Shown: in pieces, positions 17,731-25,498 of the stretch
Position numbering within the stretch: position 1 is the stretch's first letter
Layout: each line of letters starts with the position of its first letter
The notes under the pieces: model-generated
The model's database searches: none
What the model was told of the DNA's origin: nothing
What the model saw: the letters and a program-made list of their open reading frames with translations, nothing else
Program-made: the position numbers and the translations under genes
Assembly (NCBI RefSeq): GCF_934295145.1
Contig: NZ_CAKRAS010000004.1
Location: 19,632 to 83,631, forward strand
Direction of reading: 5' to 3'
DNA from: an uncultured Eubacterium sp.
Lineage (GTDB): Bacteria; Bacillota; Clostridia; Lachnospirales; Lachnospiraceae
DNA length: 64,000 bases

Positions 17731-18639
17731 ATGAAAGAGCAAGAAAATGAAAAAAAGCCTGTGAAGAAGAAAAAAGGAAAGCTGGCGCCGGTTTTATTTG
17801 GACTCCTGTTTCTGATTGGATTCGGAGTCCTGGCTTATCCGACGATTTCCAACCAGTGGAACACGTATCGACAGAGTCAGCTGATCAGCAGCTATAATAA
17901 TGAAATAGAAGAAATGACACCGGAGGATTTTTCCGAGGAGTGGCAGAAAGCAGAAGATTTCAATGCTACGATCACACACAATAACCTGTATGGGGATGTG
18001 TTTGGAGAAGACGACGGAGATTTGAAAAATACCGATTACTGGAAAGTACTGAATGTGGCAGATGATGGAGTCATGGGTTATCTGTCCATTCCAAAGATCA
18101 ACATCAAACTGGCGATTTATCATGGCACAGCAGATGATGTATTGCAGACAGGTGTCGGACATCTCAATGGTACCAAACTTCCAATCGGAGGCGAGAGTAC
18201 ACACAGCATACTGGCAGCACACAGAGGGTTGCCAAGTGCAAAACTATTTACTGATATCGACCAGCTGGAGGCTGGAGATAAATTTTACATCCATGTCCTG
18301 GATGAGGTACTTGCCTATCAGGTAGATCAGATTTTACCGATGGTGGACAAGGATGACCATGAGACACTGGAAGATGCATTGAAAATTGAGGATGGTAAGG
18401 ATCAGGTGACATTGTTTACCTGCACACCATATGGTGTAAACTCTCATCGTTTACTTGTAAGAGGAACGAGAGTGCCGTATAATGGAGAAGAGGATGTATC
18501 AGCAGAGACAGTGACAGATACTATGTTGCATGCAATTCAGAACTACTACATGCTGTATCTGATTCTTGGAATTGCGATCACAATTTTGATCATCCTTATC
18601 ATGAAAATAGTATCAGGAAGAAAGCAGCGTAAGTCATAA
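17731..18639 (+). CDS. srtC: Class C sortase 2
   Basis: 302 residues, clearly paralogous to the preceding sortase. Basic N terminus with membrane helix (~18-40), His164 (AAHRGLPSAKLF), Cys231 and Arg240 (FTCTPYGVNSHR), C-terminal membrane helix and basic tail. Two class C enzymes in one operon usually divide work on shaft and ancillary pilins; which does what cannot be read from sequence. The start lies right after the upstream stop with GAGGATG-type overlap. Confidence 0.95.
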   Translation: MKEQENEKKPVKKKKGKLAPVLFGLLFLIGFGVLAYPTISNQWNTYRQSQLISSYNNEIEEMTPEDFSEEWQKAEDFNATITHNNLYGDVFGEDDGDLKNTDYWKVLNVADDGVMGYLSIPKINIKLAIYHGTADDVLQTGVGHLNGTKLPIGGESTHSILAAHRGLPSAKLFTDIDQLEAGDKFYIHVLDEVLAYQVDQILPMVDKDDHETLEDALKIEDGKDQVTLFTCTPYGVNSHRLLVRGTRVPYNGEEDVSAETVTDTMLHAIQNYYMLYLILGIAITILIILIMKIVSGRKQRKS

Positions 18640-18668
18640 ACAGACATCTTGAAGGAGGAGACGAGGCG

Positions 18669-19667
18669 ATGATGAGAAAAAGAGTAAAAGAAGGAAGTGC
18701 CATTTTCCTGGCTCTGGCGGTGGCGTTTTCCGTATTTGCTTTGCCGGGCGTATGGGCAGCGAATGCAATACAGGTGGACAGGACAGATTGCTCCGTAGAA
18801 TTTTCTGTCGGAAGTGATTATACAGAGCTGCAGAAATCAGATGTGACAGTTGATTTATACAAAGTTGCTTCTGTGGACAAATCCGGTGAGTATACCGTAG
18901 TCAAAGATTTCAAGGGGCTGGATGTAAGTGGACTGAACATCGAGGACAAAGACGGATCCGCAGCGGAATGGGCGAAACGTGCTGAGACGGCAGCTCAGAT
19001 GGCGAAAGCAGGCAGCATTACACCGAAGAAAGTTGTGACAAAAAATGGTATGGTGACAGCCAGCAAACTGGAGACAGGTCTCTACCTGATCTGTCCGGAG
19101 CAGGTTGTGACAGATAATTATACTTATACATTTGCACCATCCATGGTTTCTCTGCCGAATAACTATTATGGAAATGGTGGCAGCGACACATGGGTGTACA
19201 ATCTGACTGGAGAAAACGGCATTACATTAAAACCGGAACAGCATGAGCGGTTTGGTGATCTCGTGATCAACAAGACACTGACTGCATTGAATGCAACCTC
19301 CGGAGACAAAGCAACCTTTGTTTTCCAGATTGATATCACAAAAGCGGACGGAACAACGGAGAGTAAAGTGGAAGCTCTTACCTTTGATGCGGCAGGTAAA
19401 CAGTCCGCAAAGATCACCGGTTTACCGGCGGGCGCCCAGGTGAAAGTGACAGAGGTTTACAGCGGAGCTTCTTACGAACTGACATCCACGAACGGAGTTC
19501 AGACAACAATTACAGCAAATGATGAGTACAGCGCAGCTGACGCACCGACTGCAGAAGTATCCTTTATCAACGAGACAGACGGACGTACAAATGGCGGATA
19601 CGGTGTAGTCAACCATTTTGAATTAGATGAAAATGGTCAGTATCAGTATATTGCTCAGGAAAAGTAA
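18669..19667 (+). CDS. Pilin-like secreted protein without sorting signal
   Basis: 332 residues with a signal peptide ending VWA-AN (~1-34). The N-terminal domain resembles pilin D1 domains (VDLYKVASVDKSGEYTVVKDF, LETGLYLICPE) and ends SMVSLPNNYYG...TWVYN...ITLKPE. Lys188 there occupies the place of the pilin-motif lysine. A Cna-B-like domain follows (LVINKTLTALNATSGDKATFVFQIDI). The C terminus (QYQYIAQEK) has no LPXTG, membrane helix or basic tail, so it cannot be sorted conventionally. The operon position suggests an ancillary pilus part. AAGGAGGAG at 18653-18660. Confidence 0.8.
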   Translation: MMRKRVKEGSAIFLALAVAFSVFALPGVWAANAIQVDRTDCSVEFSVGSDYTELQKSDVTVDLYKVASVDKSGEYTVVKDFKGLDVSGLNIEDKDGSAAEWAKRAETAAQMAKAGSITPKKVVTKNGMVTASKLETGLYLICPEQVVTDNYTYTFAPSMVSLPNNYYGNGGSDTWVYNLTGENGITLKPEQHERFGDLVINKTLTALNATSGDKATFVFQIDITKADGTTESKVEALTFDAAGKQSAKITGLPAGAQVKVTEVYSGASYELTSTNGVQTTITANDEYSAADAPTAEVSFINETDGRTNGGYGVVNHFELDENGQYQYIAQEK

Positions 19668-19682
19668 AAGGAGGGATGCCAA

Positions 19683-20195
19683 ATGAGAAAGCTACATAAA
19701 ACACCATTGGTTCTGGCAGCTGCAGCAATCGCTCTCACCGGCTCCCTGACCGTGGGAAGTGCAATGGCGTATTTCACGACATATGCCACAGCCCAGGGTG
19801 GTGTCAAAATGAACATGGGATTTACACAGACAGTCCCGAAGGAAGAAGTCGATGAAAACGGCAAGCATGTAACCATCCAGAATACCGGCGATTATGACTG
19901 CTTCGTCAGAGTGAAAGCATTTGCTCCGGTGGATTTAAGTTATAAAGCCCCGGATGGCGGCTGGACAGCCGGTGAAGACGGTTACTGGTATTACAATGAG
20001 GTACTTCCGGCAGGGCAGACTACCGCAAAGGAGCTGAATGTAAGTTATACATTCCCGGCCGGGGATGATAAAGCTTCTGAGTTCAACGTAGTTGTTATCC
20101 AGGAGTGTACACCGGTTCTGTATGATGCAGATGGAAATGCGTATGCAGACTGGAACAAAGTAGTGACAGCAGACAGTGACGAGACACAGGAGTAG
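19683..20195 (+). CDS. SipW-dependent-type secreted protein (TasA/CalY-like), 170 aa
   Basis: Signal peptide of the SipW type: RKLHKTPLVLAAAAIALTG then SLTVGSAMAYFTTYATAQGG, where the AYFT motif marks TasA/CalY family leaders. The mature part is a small beta-rich domain (HVTIQNTGDYDCFVRVKAFAP) ending with an acidic tail. TasA-like proteins form extracellular fibres in Bacillus; fibre formation here is inference. Overlaps the AGGAGG of the next gene (stop at 20193). Confidence 0.85.
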   Translation: MRKLHKTPLVLAAAAIALTGSLTVGSAMAYFTTYATAQGGVKMNMGFTQTVPKEEVDENGKHVTIQNTGDYDCFVRVKAFAPVDLSYKAPDGGWTAGEDGYWYYNEVLPAGQTTAKELNVSYTFPAGDDKASEFNVVVIQECTPVLYDADGNAYADWNKVVTADSDETQE

Positions 20196-20202
20196 GAGGT
20201 AC

Positions 20203-20961
20203 ATGAAAATGAAAAGAAAGAAAAAACGTTCATTTCCAAAAGTAACAGTCCTTCTTCTGGCGGCATCCGCAGTGCTTCTGGTTGGAAGCGGCGTTGGAAG
20301 CGCAAGGGCTGCACTGACATATTACAGTGAGAATTATTCCGTACAGATGAATATGCAGAGTATCGGTGTATCTCTGGTAGAAAATGACCAGGTGGTCAGC
20401 AGCAGAGATTACGCGGATGCGGATAAGTGGGAAGGAACCACAGAAGGTTCTCTGCTGAGCAATCTGCTTGGCGAGGACGAGAAGTTTACACCGGGTAAGA
20501 AATATGACGAAGCCATCAGCGTAACGAACAGCGGAAATATTGATACATTTGTACGTGTGACGATTACAAAAAGCTGGCAGGATGCAAATGGTGGCAAGAA
20601 TACGTCACTGGATCCGCAGTTGATCGAGTTAAATTATCTGACCGATAACGGCTGGGTGATCGCAGAAGATCAGTCCACCACAGAGCGTACGGTTCTGTAC
20701 TATACAAAGGCACTGCCAGTGGGAGAGTCCACACCGGCATTGTCTGATACACTCAGAATCAATGAATCCATCGCTTCTGAAGTGAACAAGACAGTAAAAG
20801 ACAACACGATCACTTATACTTATAAATATGACGGTTATACCTTCCATCTGGATGCAGAGGTTGACGCAGTTCAGACACATAATGCAAAAGACGCGATCAA
20901 GAGTGCCTGGGGTGTGGATGTCAATGTGACAGAGGATGAGACCGGATTGAGTCTGCAGTAA
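20203..20961 (+). CDS. SipW-dependent-type secreted protein, 252 aa
   Basis: Start at ATG 20203 because AGGAGGT (20194-20200) precedes it; the in-frame 20176 start lies within the previous gene. Leader KVTVLLLAASAVLLVGSGVGSARAALTYYSENYSVQMNM is a SipW-type leader with ALTYYS in place of AYFTD. The mature beta-rich domain repeats the layout of the preceding protein (VTNSGNIDTFVRVTITKSW), so the two are paralogues. No anchor at the C terminus (ETGLSLQ). Confidence 0.85.
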   Translation: MKMKRKKKRSFPKVTVLLLAASAVLLVGSGVGSARAALTYYSENYSVQMNMQSIGVSLVENDQVVSSRDYADADKWEGTTEGSLLSNLLGEDEKFTPGKKYDEAISVTNSGNIDTFVRVTITKSWQDANGGKNTSLDPQLIELNYLTDNGWVIAEDQSTTERTVLYYTKALPVGESTPALSDTLRINESIASEVNKTVKDNTITYTYKYDGYTFHLDAEVDAVQTHNAKDAIKSAWGVDVNVTEDETGLSLQ

Positions 20962-20975
20962 GGAGGTACAGAAGG

Positions 20976-21776
20976 ATGAAAAAGAAAATTTTGTGCCTTG
21001 TGCTGACACTTGCACTGACAGCAGGCATGGCAACAACTGCATTTGCAAGAGATTATCAGGGCGCTGACGGCTGGAATGTCACATTCGATGGCAGCAAGAT
21101 GAGCAGTAATTTTCAGGATTCTGATGTGACGGATGAGATGGAAAATATCCAGCCGGGTGACAGCATCGAACTGAAGGTAGAAGTAACCAATTCCGACAGT
21201 GGCAGGACAGACTGGTACATGACAAATGAAGTGATCCAGACACTGGAGGATGCACAGGCGACTGCTGAGGGTGGCGGATATACTTATCGTCTGACCTACG
21301 TAGGAGCTGATAATACAGAAAACGTACTCTACGACAGCACAACTGTTGGTGGTGAGGGTGAATCCCAGTCTGGTGAAGGTTTGAAGCAGGTAGATAATTC
21401 CACGCAGGATTATTTTTACCTTGGCAGACTTGCTTCCGGCGAGAGCGGAACGGTACATCTGACGGTTGGTGTTGACGGCGAGACACAGGGTAATGGTTAT
21501 CAGCTGACTCTGGCAAAGCTGCGGATGAATTTCGCAACAGAGAAAGTGACAGAAGCAACAACTACCATCAAAGAGAACAAAGTCGAGAAGAAAGTTCCGG
21601 GAAAAGATAATGTCATTACATTGACAAAACGCGTAAAGACCGGTGATACAAATCTGATGCTCAGATATTGTGCCATTGCTCTGTCAGCCGGTATCGTGTG
21701 TCTGTTCCTTGCAATTTTCTCTATGAAACGCAGAAAGAAAGAAGCTTCTGCCACACACAGGAAAGGAGAGATGTAA
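20976..21776 (+). CDS. Membrane- or wall-anchored surface protein, 266 aa
   Basis: Sec signal peptide (MKKKILCLVLTLALTAGMATTAFA), a beta-rich domain (~30-190, with LKVEVTNSDSGRTDWYM) like the neighbouring secreted proteins, and a C-terminal segment RVKTGDTNLMLRYCAIALSA followed by a helix and KRRKK. VKTGD may be an atypical sorting motif (LPKTGD-like without LP), or the protein is simply membrane-anchored. Possible anchor for the SipW-type subunits (inference). Confidence 0.75.
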   Translation: MKKKILCLVLTLALTAGMATTAFARDYQGADGWNVTFDGSKMSSNFQDSDVTDEMENIQPGDSIELKVEVTNSDSGRTDWYMTNEVIQTLEDAQATAEGGGYTYRLTYVGADNTENVLYDSTTVGGEGESQSGEGLKQVDNSTQDYFYLGRLASGESGTVHLTVGVDGETQGNGYQLTLAKLRMNFATEKVTEATTTIKENKVEKKVPGKDNVITLTKRVKTGDTNLMLRYCAIALSAGIVCLFLAIFSMKRRKKEASATHRKGEM

Positions 21777-21777
21777 G

Positions 21778-22782
21778 ATGTTCCGATTCAAAAAATTACT
21801 CGTATCTCTTCTGAGTGTGACTGTGATTGGAGTTATGGCTCCGGCAGTGACAGCCATGGCAGCTCCGACGACACCGTATACTTATAAAGTGACGTTATCT
21901 GCGGGAAATAAGGGAACCATCGACGGTCAGCAGAAAGTGGAAGAAGCGAATCTGAAAGCAGGTTCTACCATTTCTTTTGATCTGAACGATATTCAGGTGA
22001 CAGATGAAAAGTATTATGTAAAAGGAATCCGCCTGAGCGGACGTGACAATGCGGAAGCACTGGCAGCTCCGGCATTCACTGTAGATGGCGATGCTGATTA
22101 TGTGGTTGCATATGGTATCAAAGGTGAGCAGGTGGCATACACCGTAGAGTACAAAGATGCAGATGACAATGAATTGGCAGAAAGCCAGACATTTTATGGA
22201 AATATCGGTGATAAACCGGTAGTAGCGTATCGCTACATTGAAAATTATGTACCGCAGGCACTGGCTCTGACCAAAACTTTGAGCAAGAATGCAGCAGAGA
22301 ATGTATTTACATTTACTTACAAACCAGGTGAGACCAATCAGGTGATTGAGACAACCACAACCATCACAACCGTTGTTCCGGGCAATACGGTTTACAATAC
22401 TGTGACTGTACCGGCTGGTACGACAGGAACAACAGGAACAACCGGTGGAAACGCTAACGGCACAAACGCAGGTGGTACCAATGCAAACGGTACGAATGCA
22501 AATGGCACAAATGCGGATGACACGACCACACCGGGCGAAGGCACAGATGCGAACGGTGGTCAGGATGCAGATCAGGACAATACAACAGAAAGCCCTGATG
22601 AAGAGACACCGAAGGATCTGGTAGATCTGGATGACGAAGACACACCGACAGGTAATATTGATGCCGATAAGTCAGAAGGCGTAAAGACAATGAAGTTCAG
22701 TCTTGCAATCATCGTTGCAGCGGTAGCTGCTCTGATCGCACTGATCGTGGCTCTGAGACGTCGTTCAAAAGAGAATAAATAA
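21778..22782 (+). CDS. Surface protein with Gly/Asn/Thr-rich stalk and C-terminal anchor, 334 aa
   Basis: Signal peptide ending MAA-PTTPY, two small beta domains (~30-195), a threonine stretch (VIETTTTITTVVPGN) and low-complexity GTTGTTGTTGG and NANGTNA repeats (~215-250). An acidic stretch (~250-300), a membrane helix and RRRSKENK complete the protein. No canonical LPXTG; TPTGN at ~291 is a weak candidate. The stalk resembles a wall-spanning, possibly glycosylated spacer. Last gene of the operon, 1 nt after the previous stop. Confidence 0.75.
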   Translation: MFRFKKLLVSLLSVTVIGVMAPAVTAMAAPTTPYTYKVTLSAGNKGTIDGQQKVEEANLKAGSTISFDLNDIQVTDEKYYVKGIRLSGRDNAEALAAPAFTVDGDADYVVAYGIKGEQVAYTVEYKDADDNELAESQTFYGNIGDKPVVAYRYIENYVPQALALTKTLSKNAAENVFTFTYKPGETNQVIETTTTITTVVPGNTVYNTVTVPAGTTGTTGTTGGNANGTNAGGTNANGTNANGTNADDTTTPGEGTDANGGQDADQDNTTESPDEETPKDLVDLDDEDTPTGNIDADKSEGVKTMKFSLAIIVAAVAALIALIVALRRRSKENK

Positions 22783-22822
22783 GATAGACACAATATTTCA
22801 TTCATCTATAAGAGGAATGATG

Positions 22823-22855
22823 CTCCCCGGGGCTTTTGGCTCCGGGGAGTTTTTG
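22823..22855 (+). terminator. Terminator of the pilus operon
   Basis: CTCCCCGGGGC-TTTTG-GCTCCGGGGAG followed by TTTTTG. Confidence 0.9.
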
Positions 22856-22864
22856 CATGTAAAT

Positions 22865-23047
22865 GATGTTTGGGTTAAAAGATGCCTTACGAATTGTTCC
22901 GTACTTCGTACTCCCACAATTCTACCCAATATTCGCATATCGTGAAGCTGACGCTTCACTTTTATGCTCATATCGAGGCGGGTCATTAAGCCATAAAACC
23001 ACTCCTGTGCAAGCACATCGTGGTTTCAGGCTTTTGCCCCTGGCATC
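22865..23047. mobile_element. 183-bp MITE-like structured element with 8-bp target duplication
   Basis: Bounded by ATGTAAAT direct repeats (22857-22864 and 23048-23055). Imperfect terminal inverted repeats: GATGTTTGGGTTAAAAG at the left, CTTTTGCCCCTGGCATC at the right (12 of 17 positions complementary). Inside are hairpins GAATTGT...ACAATTC (enclosing GTAC-TTC-GTAC), GTGAAGC-TGA-CGCTTCAC and AAACCAC...GTGGTTT. No coding capacity. It sits between the pilus terminator and the MNT gene. Confidence 0.7.
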
Positions 23048-23127
23048 ATGTAAATAAAAGTAGTAAATATTACGGAAATCAGTTATAATATAAAAAGAAA
23101 ATATGTTTGCAAAAATGGGGTGATAGA

Positions 23128-23463
23128 GTGAACGAAGCTAAAATCATGGAAGTTGTTACAAAGTTCGCTGAAGAAGCAAAGAAAATATATGGAACGAAAT
23201 TAAAGGAAATTATTTTATATGGATCCTGTGCGCGGGGCGATTATAAGTCTGACAGTGATGTGGATATCATGGTACTTTTAAATGTTCCAAGAGAAAAGAT
23301 AAATACAGAAAGAAACTTAATTTACGATATATCTGATAAATTGGATTTAGAATATGATGTTGTTTTGACACCAGTATTTCAAAATTATGATTTTTTCCAG
23401 AAATATATGTCAGCATCTGTTTTTTATCAAAATATTCAGCGGGAGGGAAAAAAGATTGCCTAA
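23128..23463 (+). CDS. MNT-domain nucleotidyltransferase (MntA-type antitoxin)
   Basis: 111 residues from GTG 23128 (GGGGTGAT just upstream; the TTG at 23107 has no site). Minimal nucleotidyltransferase fold with the GSX10DXD motif: GS at 32-33, Asp44 and Asp46. In HEPN-MNT systems this protein neutralises the HEPN partner, in studied cases by AMP transfer. Antitoxin-first order and an 8-nt overlap with the HEPN gene fit that pairing. Confidence 0.88.
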   Translation: MNEAKIMEVVTKFAEEAKKIYGTKLKEIILYGSCARGDYKSDSDVDIMVLLNVPREKINTERNLIYDISDKLDLEYDVVLTPVFQNYDFFQKYMSASVFYQNIQREGKKIA

Positions 23464-23869
23464 TTATGATGCCATGCATATGGACTATGCAAAATACAGG
23501 CTAGAAAGAGCAAAAGATGATTTAGATACAGCACATTTGTTATATGAAGCTGGTAAATATCGAATCGCAAATAATAGAGCTTACTATGCGATTTTTCATG
23601 CATTGAGAGCAGTATTGGTGTTTGATGATTTTGATTCAAGCAAGCATAGTGGTGTCATTGCAGAATTTCGGAGAAGATATATCAAAGAAGGAATATTTCC
23701 TGTAAAAATATCTAAAATGATCGGAGAAGCATTTACGATACGAAATGCATCTGATTATGATGATATGTTTATAGCCAGTAAATCAGATACACAAGAGCAG
23801 ATAGAAAATGCTGATTATGTATATGAACTGTTGGCAACGTATATTAATGAAAAAGTCGAGGAGAAGTAG
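23456..23869 (+). CDS. HEPN-domain protein (HepT-type toxin)
   Basis: About 137 residues from TTG 23456 (GGGAGGG 23441-23447), overlapping the MNT gene. All-helical HEPN domain with the RX6H ribonuclease-type motif: Arg41 and His48 in NNRAYYAIFHA. Probable RNase toxin of a HEPN-MNT module. The pair lies between the pilus operon and the SipW gene, is more AT-rich than either, and looks like an insertion into the locus. Confidence 0.88.
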   Translation: MPNYDAMHMDYAKYRLERAKDDLDTAHLLYEAGKYRIANNRAYYAIFHALRAVLVFDDFDSSKHSGVIAEFRRRYIKEGIFPVKISKMIGEAFTIRNASDYDDMFIASKSDTQEQIENADYVYELLATYINEKVEEK

Positions 23870-23871
23870 TT

Positions 23872-24408
23872 TTGAGTAGAGAGAAGCACAAGAGAAAAAA
23901 TCTGATTGCAACGTTACTTAGTGTGATTGGAACATTTTTACTCATAGTAGTAGTGGCAGCGTGTATTCCGCTGACAGTCCCGAAAGCCATGGGGTATCAT
24001 CTATATACGGTGATCAGTGGAAGTATGGAGCCGGAAATTCCGGTTGGAAGTCTCGTATATATCAAATATGTGGAGCCAAAAGAGATTGTCGAAGGTGACG
24101 TGATTGCATTTTACGGATCTGATGCGGATGGCTCAATCATTACACACCGTGTCGTATCAAATAGTACCGCCATGGGTGAATTCATTACGAAAGGTGATGC
24201 GAACGAAGAGAATGATATGAATCCGGTAATGTACAATCAGTATATGGGAAAAATGGTTCGTTCCATTCCGAAAATCGGAGGTATTGTACAGACCATCATG
24301 GGGGGATCTGGTAAAGTTGCCGTTGGATGTGTGATCGGACTGGCAGTGGTGCTTGAAATCATTGCAACGTTGCTGAATCGGCGGGTGGATGATGACGAGG
24401 AAGAATAA
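23872..24408 (+). CDS. sipW: Signal peptidase I, SipW (ER) type
   Basis: 178 residues from TTG 23872 (GAGGAGAAG upstream). N-terminal membrane helix (~10-35), catalytic Ser51 in ISGSMEP and His92 in IITHRVV, where bacterial-type signal peptidases have Lys; this is the SipW/eukaryotic Ser-His arrangement. C-terminal helix and acidic tail. Known SipW enzymes process TasA-type leaders, and two such substrates lie at 19683 and 20203. It is separated from them by the MITE-like element and HEPN-MNT pair. Confidence 0.93.
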   Translation: MSREKHKRKNLIATLLSVIGTFLLIVVVAACIPLTVPKAMGYHLYTVISGSMEPEIPVGSLVYIKYVEPKEIVEGDVIAFYGSDADGSIITHRVVSNSTAMGEFITKGDANEENDMNPVMYNQYMGKMVRSIPKIGGIVQTIMGGSGKVAVGCVIGLAVVLEIIATLLNRRVDDDEEE

Positions 24409-24515
24409 ATAGAGCTTTTGAGATACAAAGTGATTATTATGTGGGGAGAAAGTAAAATATCAATGAAATATTCTGTCTCCTGGCATGAGATTGTAAAAAT
24501 AAAATTGCTGTAAAT

Positions 24516-24559
24516 TTCACTGCGAATAAGTTGAATGATTCACAGCGAAAGGGTATAAT
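24516..24559 (+). promoter_or_regulatory. Promoter and putative operator of the Phd-ParE pair
   Basis: TTGAAT (24531-24536), 17-nt spacer, TATAAT (24554-24559). Two direct repeats, TTCACTGCGAA (24516-24526) and TTCACAGCGAA (24539-24549), flank the -35 box and are good candidates for autoregulation by the antitoxin. Confidence 0.7.
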
Positions 24560-24605
24560 AATAGAAGTAGAGAAGAGGTAAGCAATTTTTCGAGGAGGAA
24601 AGACA

Positions 24606-24860
24606 ATGCCAAATATTAAACCTATTTCGGATTTAAGAAATTATACAACAGTAATCAATGAAGTCACCTATGGTAATAGAGTTTATCTTACAAGAAATGG
24701 ACATGGACAGTGTGCAATTATAGATATGAAAGAGCTGGACGAATTAGATAAACAGAAAGCACTTTATACATTAATGAGCAAACTAAACGAAGCAGAAGTG
24801 TCTATTCGAGAAGAAGGAACAATATCAGCAGATGATCTGGAAACAGAACTGGGGGTATAA
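24606..24860 (+). CDS. Phd/YefM-type antitoxin
   Basis: 84 residues. N-terminal Phd/YefM DNA-binding fold (IKPISDLRNYTTVINEVTYGNRVYLTRNGHGQCAIIDMKELDEL), C-terminal acidic tail that would wrap the toxin. GAGGAGG lies 8 nt before the ATG. Five nt upstream of the toxin start. Confidence 0.9.
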   Translation: MPNIKPISDLRNYTTVINEVTYGNRVYLTRNGHGQCAIIDMKELDELDKQKALYTLMSKLNEAEVSIREEGTISADDLETELGV

Positions 24861-24865
24861 TTGTA

Positions 24866-25219
24866 TTGAAAAAAATAGAATATTCACAGATTGTAAGGAA
24901 AAAACTGAATCAGCTAAAAGCAGATTTGGTACAGGATTTTGGTGCTGAAGTTTCCAGAAAATCAGTGAAAAAGATAACAGATGCGGTGAGAGGTCTGGAG
25001 AATTTTGAAAAAAAGGGAATTGCCATATCTGCAATGTATAATATAGAATGCGATTATCGCTATTTATATGTTAGTCACAATTATGTTTTTTATAGAATTG
25101 AATCAGAAAAAATAATTATTGTTGAAATGTTTGATGAAAGAGAAGATTTTATGTATAAGCTATTTGGAATTTCAACAAGAACACAGGAATCAATAGATTA
25201 CTGGGGCGATGAAAATTAA
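24866..25219 (+). CDS. RelE/ParE-family toxin
   Basis: 117 residues from TTG 24866 (GGGGGT at 24851-24856). RelE/ParE fold: YSQIVRKKLNQLKADL helix pair, then the beta core with DYRYLYVSHNYVFYRIESEKIIIVEMFDEREDF. Partner of the adjacent antitoxin. Whether it acts on ribosome-bound mRNA or on gyrase cannot be told from the sequence. Confidence 0.85.
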   Translation: MKKIEYSQIVRKKLNQLKADLVQDFGAEVSRKSVKKITDAVRGLENFEKKGIAISAMYNIECDYRYLYVSHNYVFYRIESEKIIIVEMFDEREDFMYKLFGISTRTQESIDYWGDEN

Positions 25220-25281
25220 ATAGCAACAGGGTATGTATGTATGATAAGAAACAAAAAAACAAAAAGATTATTTGAATTTTA

Positions 25282-25310
25282 TTGACAAAGAAATGTCAAT
25301 GTGATATAAA
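25282..25310 (+). promoter_or_regulatory. Promoter of the PTS operon
   Basis: TTGACA (25282-25287), 17-nt spacer, TATAAA (25305-25310). TTGACA-AAGAAA-TGTCAA (25282-25299) is also an inverted repeat and may be a repressor site. Confidence 0.8.
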
Positions 25311-25322
25311 TATAGTATACAT

Positions 25323-25399
25323 GGTGTGTTACTGATTAGGCAGGCATTAACCGTGCATAGATATTTTTTTGATATTTATGTAGGGTTAGTGCCTTTTTT
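25323..25399 (+). promoter_or_regulatory. LicT/BglG-type RNA antiterminator (RAT) overlapping a terminator
   Basis: GTGTGTTACTGATTAGG...CAGGCATTAACC (25323-25352) matches the RAT hairpin bound by LicT/SacT/GlcT-type proteins. Its 3' part, GGCATTAACC (25343-25352), is also the left arm of a terminator whose right arm GGTTAGTGCC (25384-25393) is followed by six T. RAT and terminator are therefore mutually exclusive. The antiterminator protein is encoded at 29812. Confidence 0.88.
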
Positions 25400-25498
25400 G
25401 TGGTTCGGCCGACATGAAAAAAGCTTCTTCCTGCTATGTGAATTCAAAAAATGGGTACAATATAACAACGAATGTCTATTTTGAGAGTGAGGAAAACT

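Noticed and set aside
22419..22530. Short repeats (ACAGGAACAACAGG, AATGCAAACGG) that could suggest a repeat array.
   Set aside because: They are in frame inside a surface protein gene and encode GTTGTTG and NANGTNA low-complexity stalk; no spacer-repeat pattern of a CRISPR.
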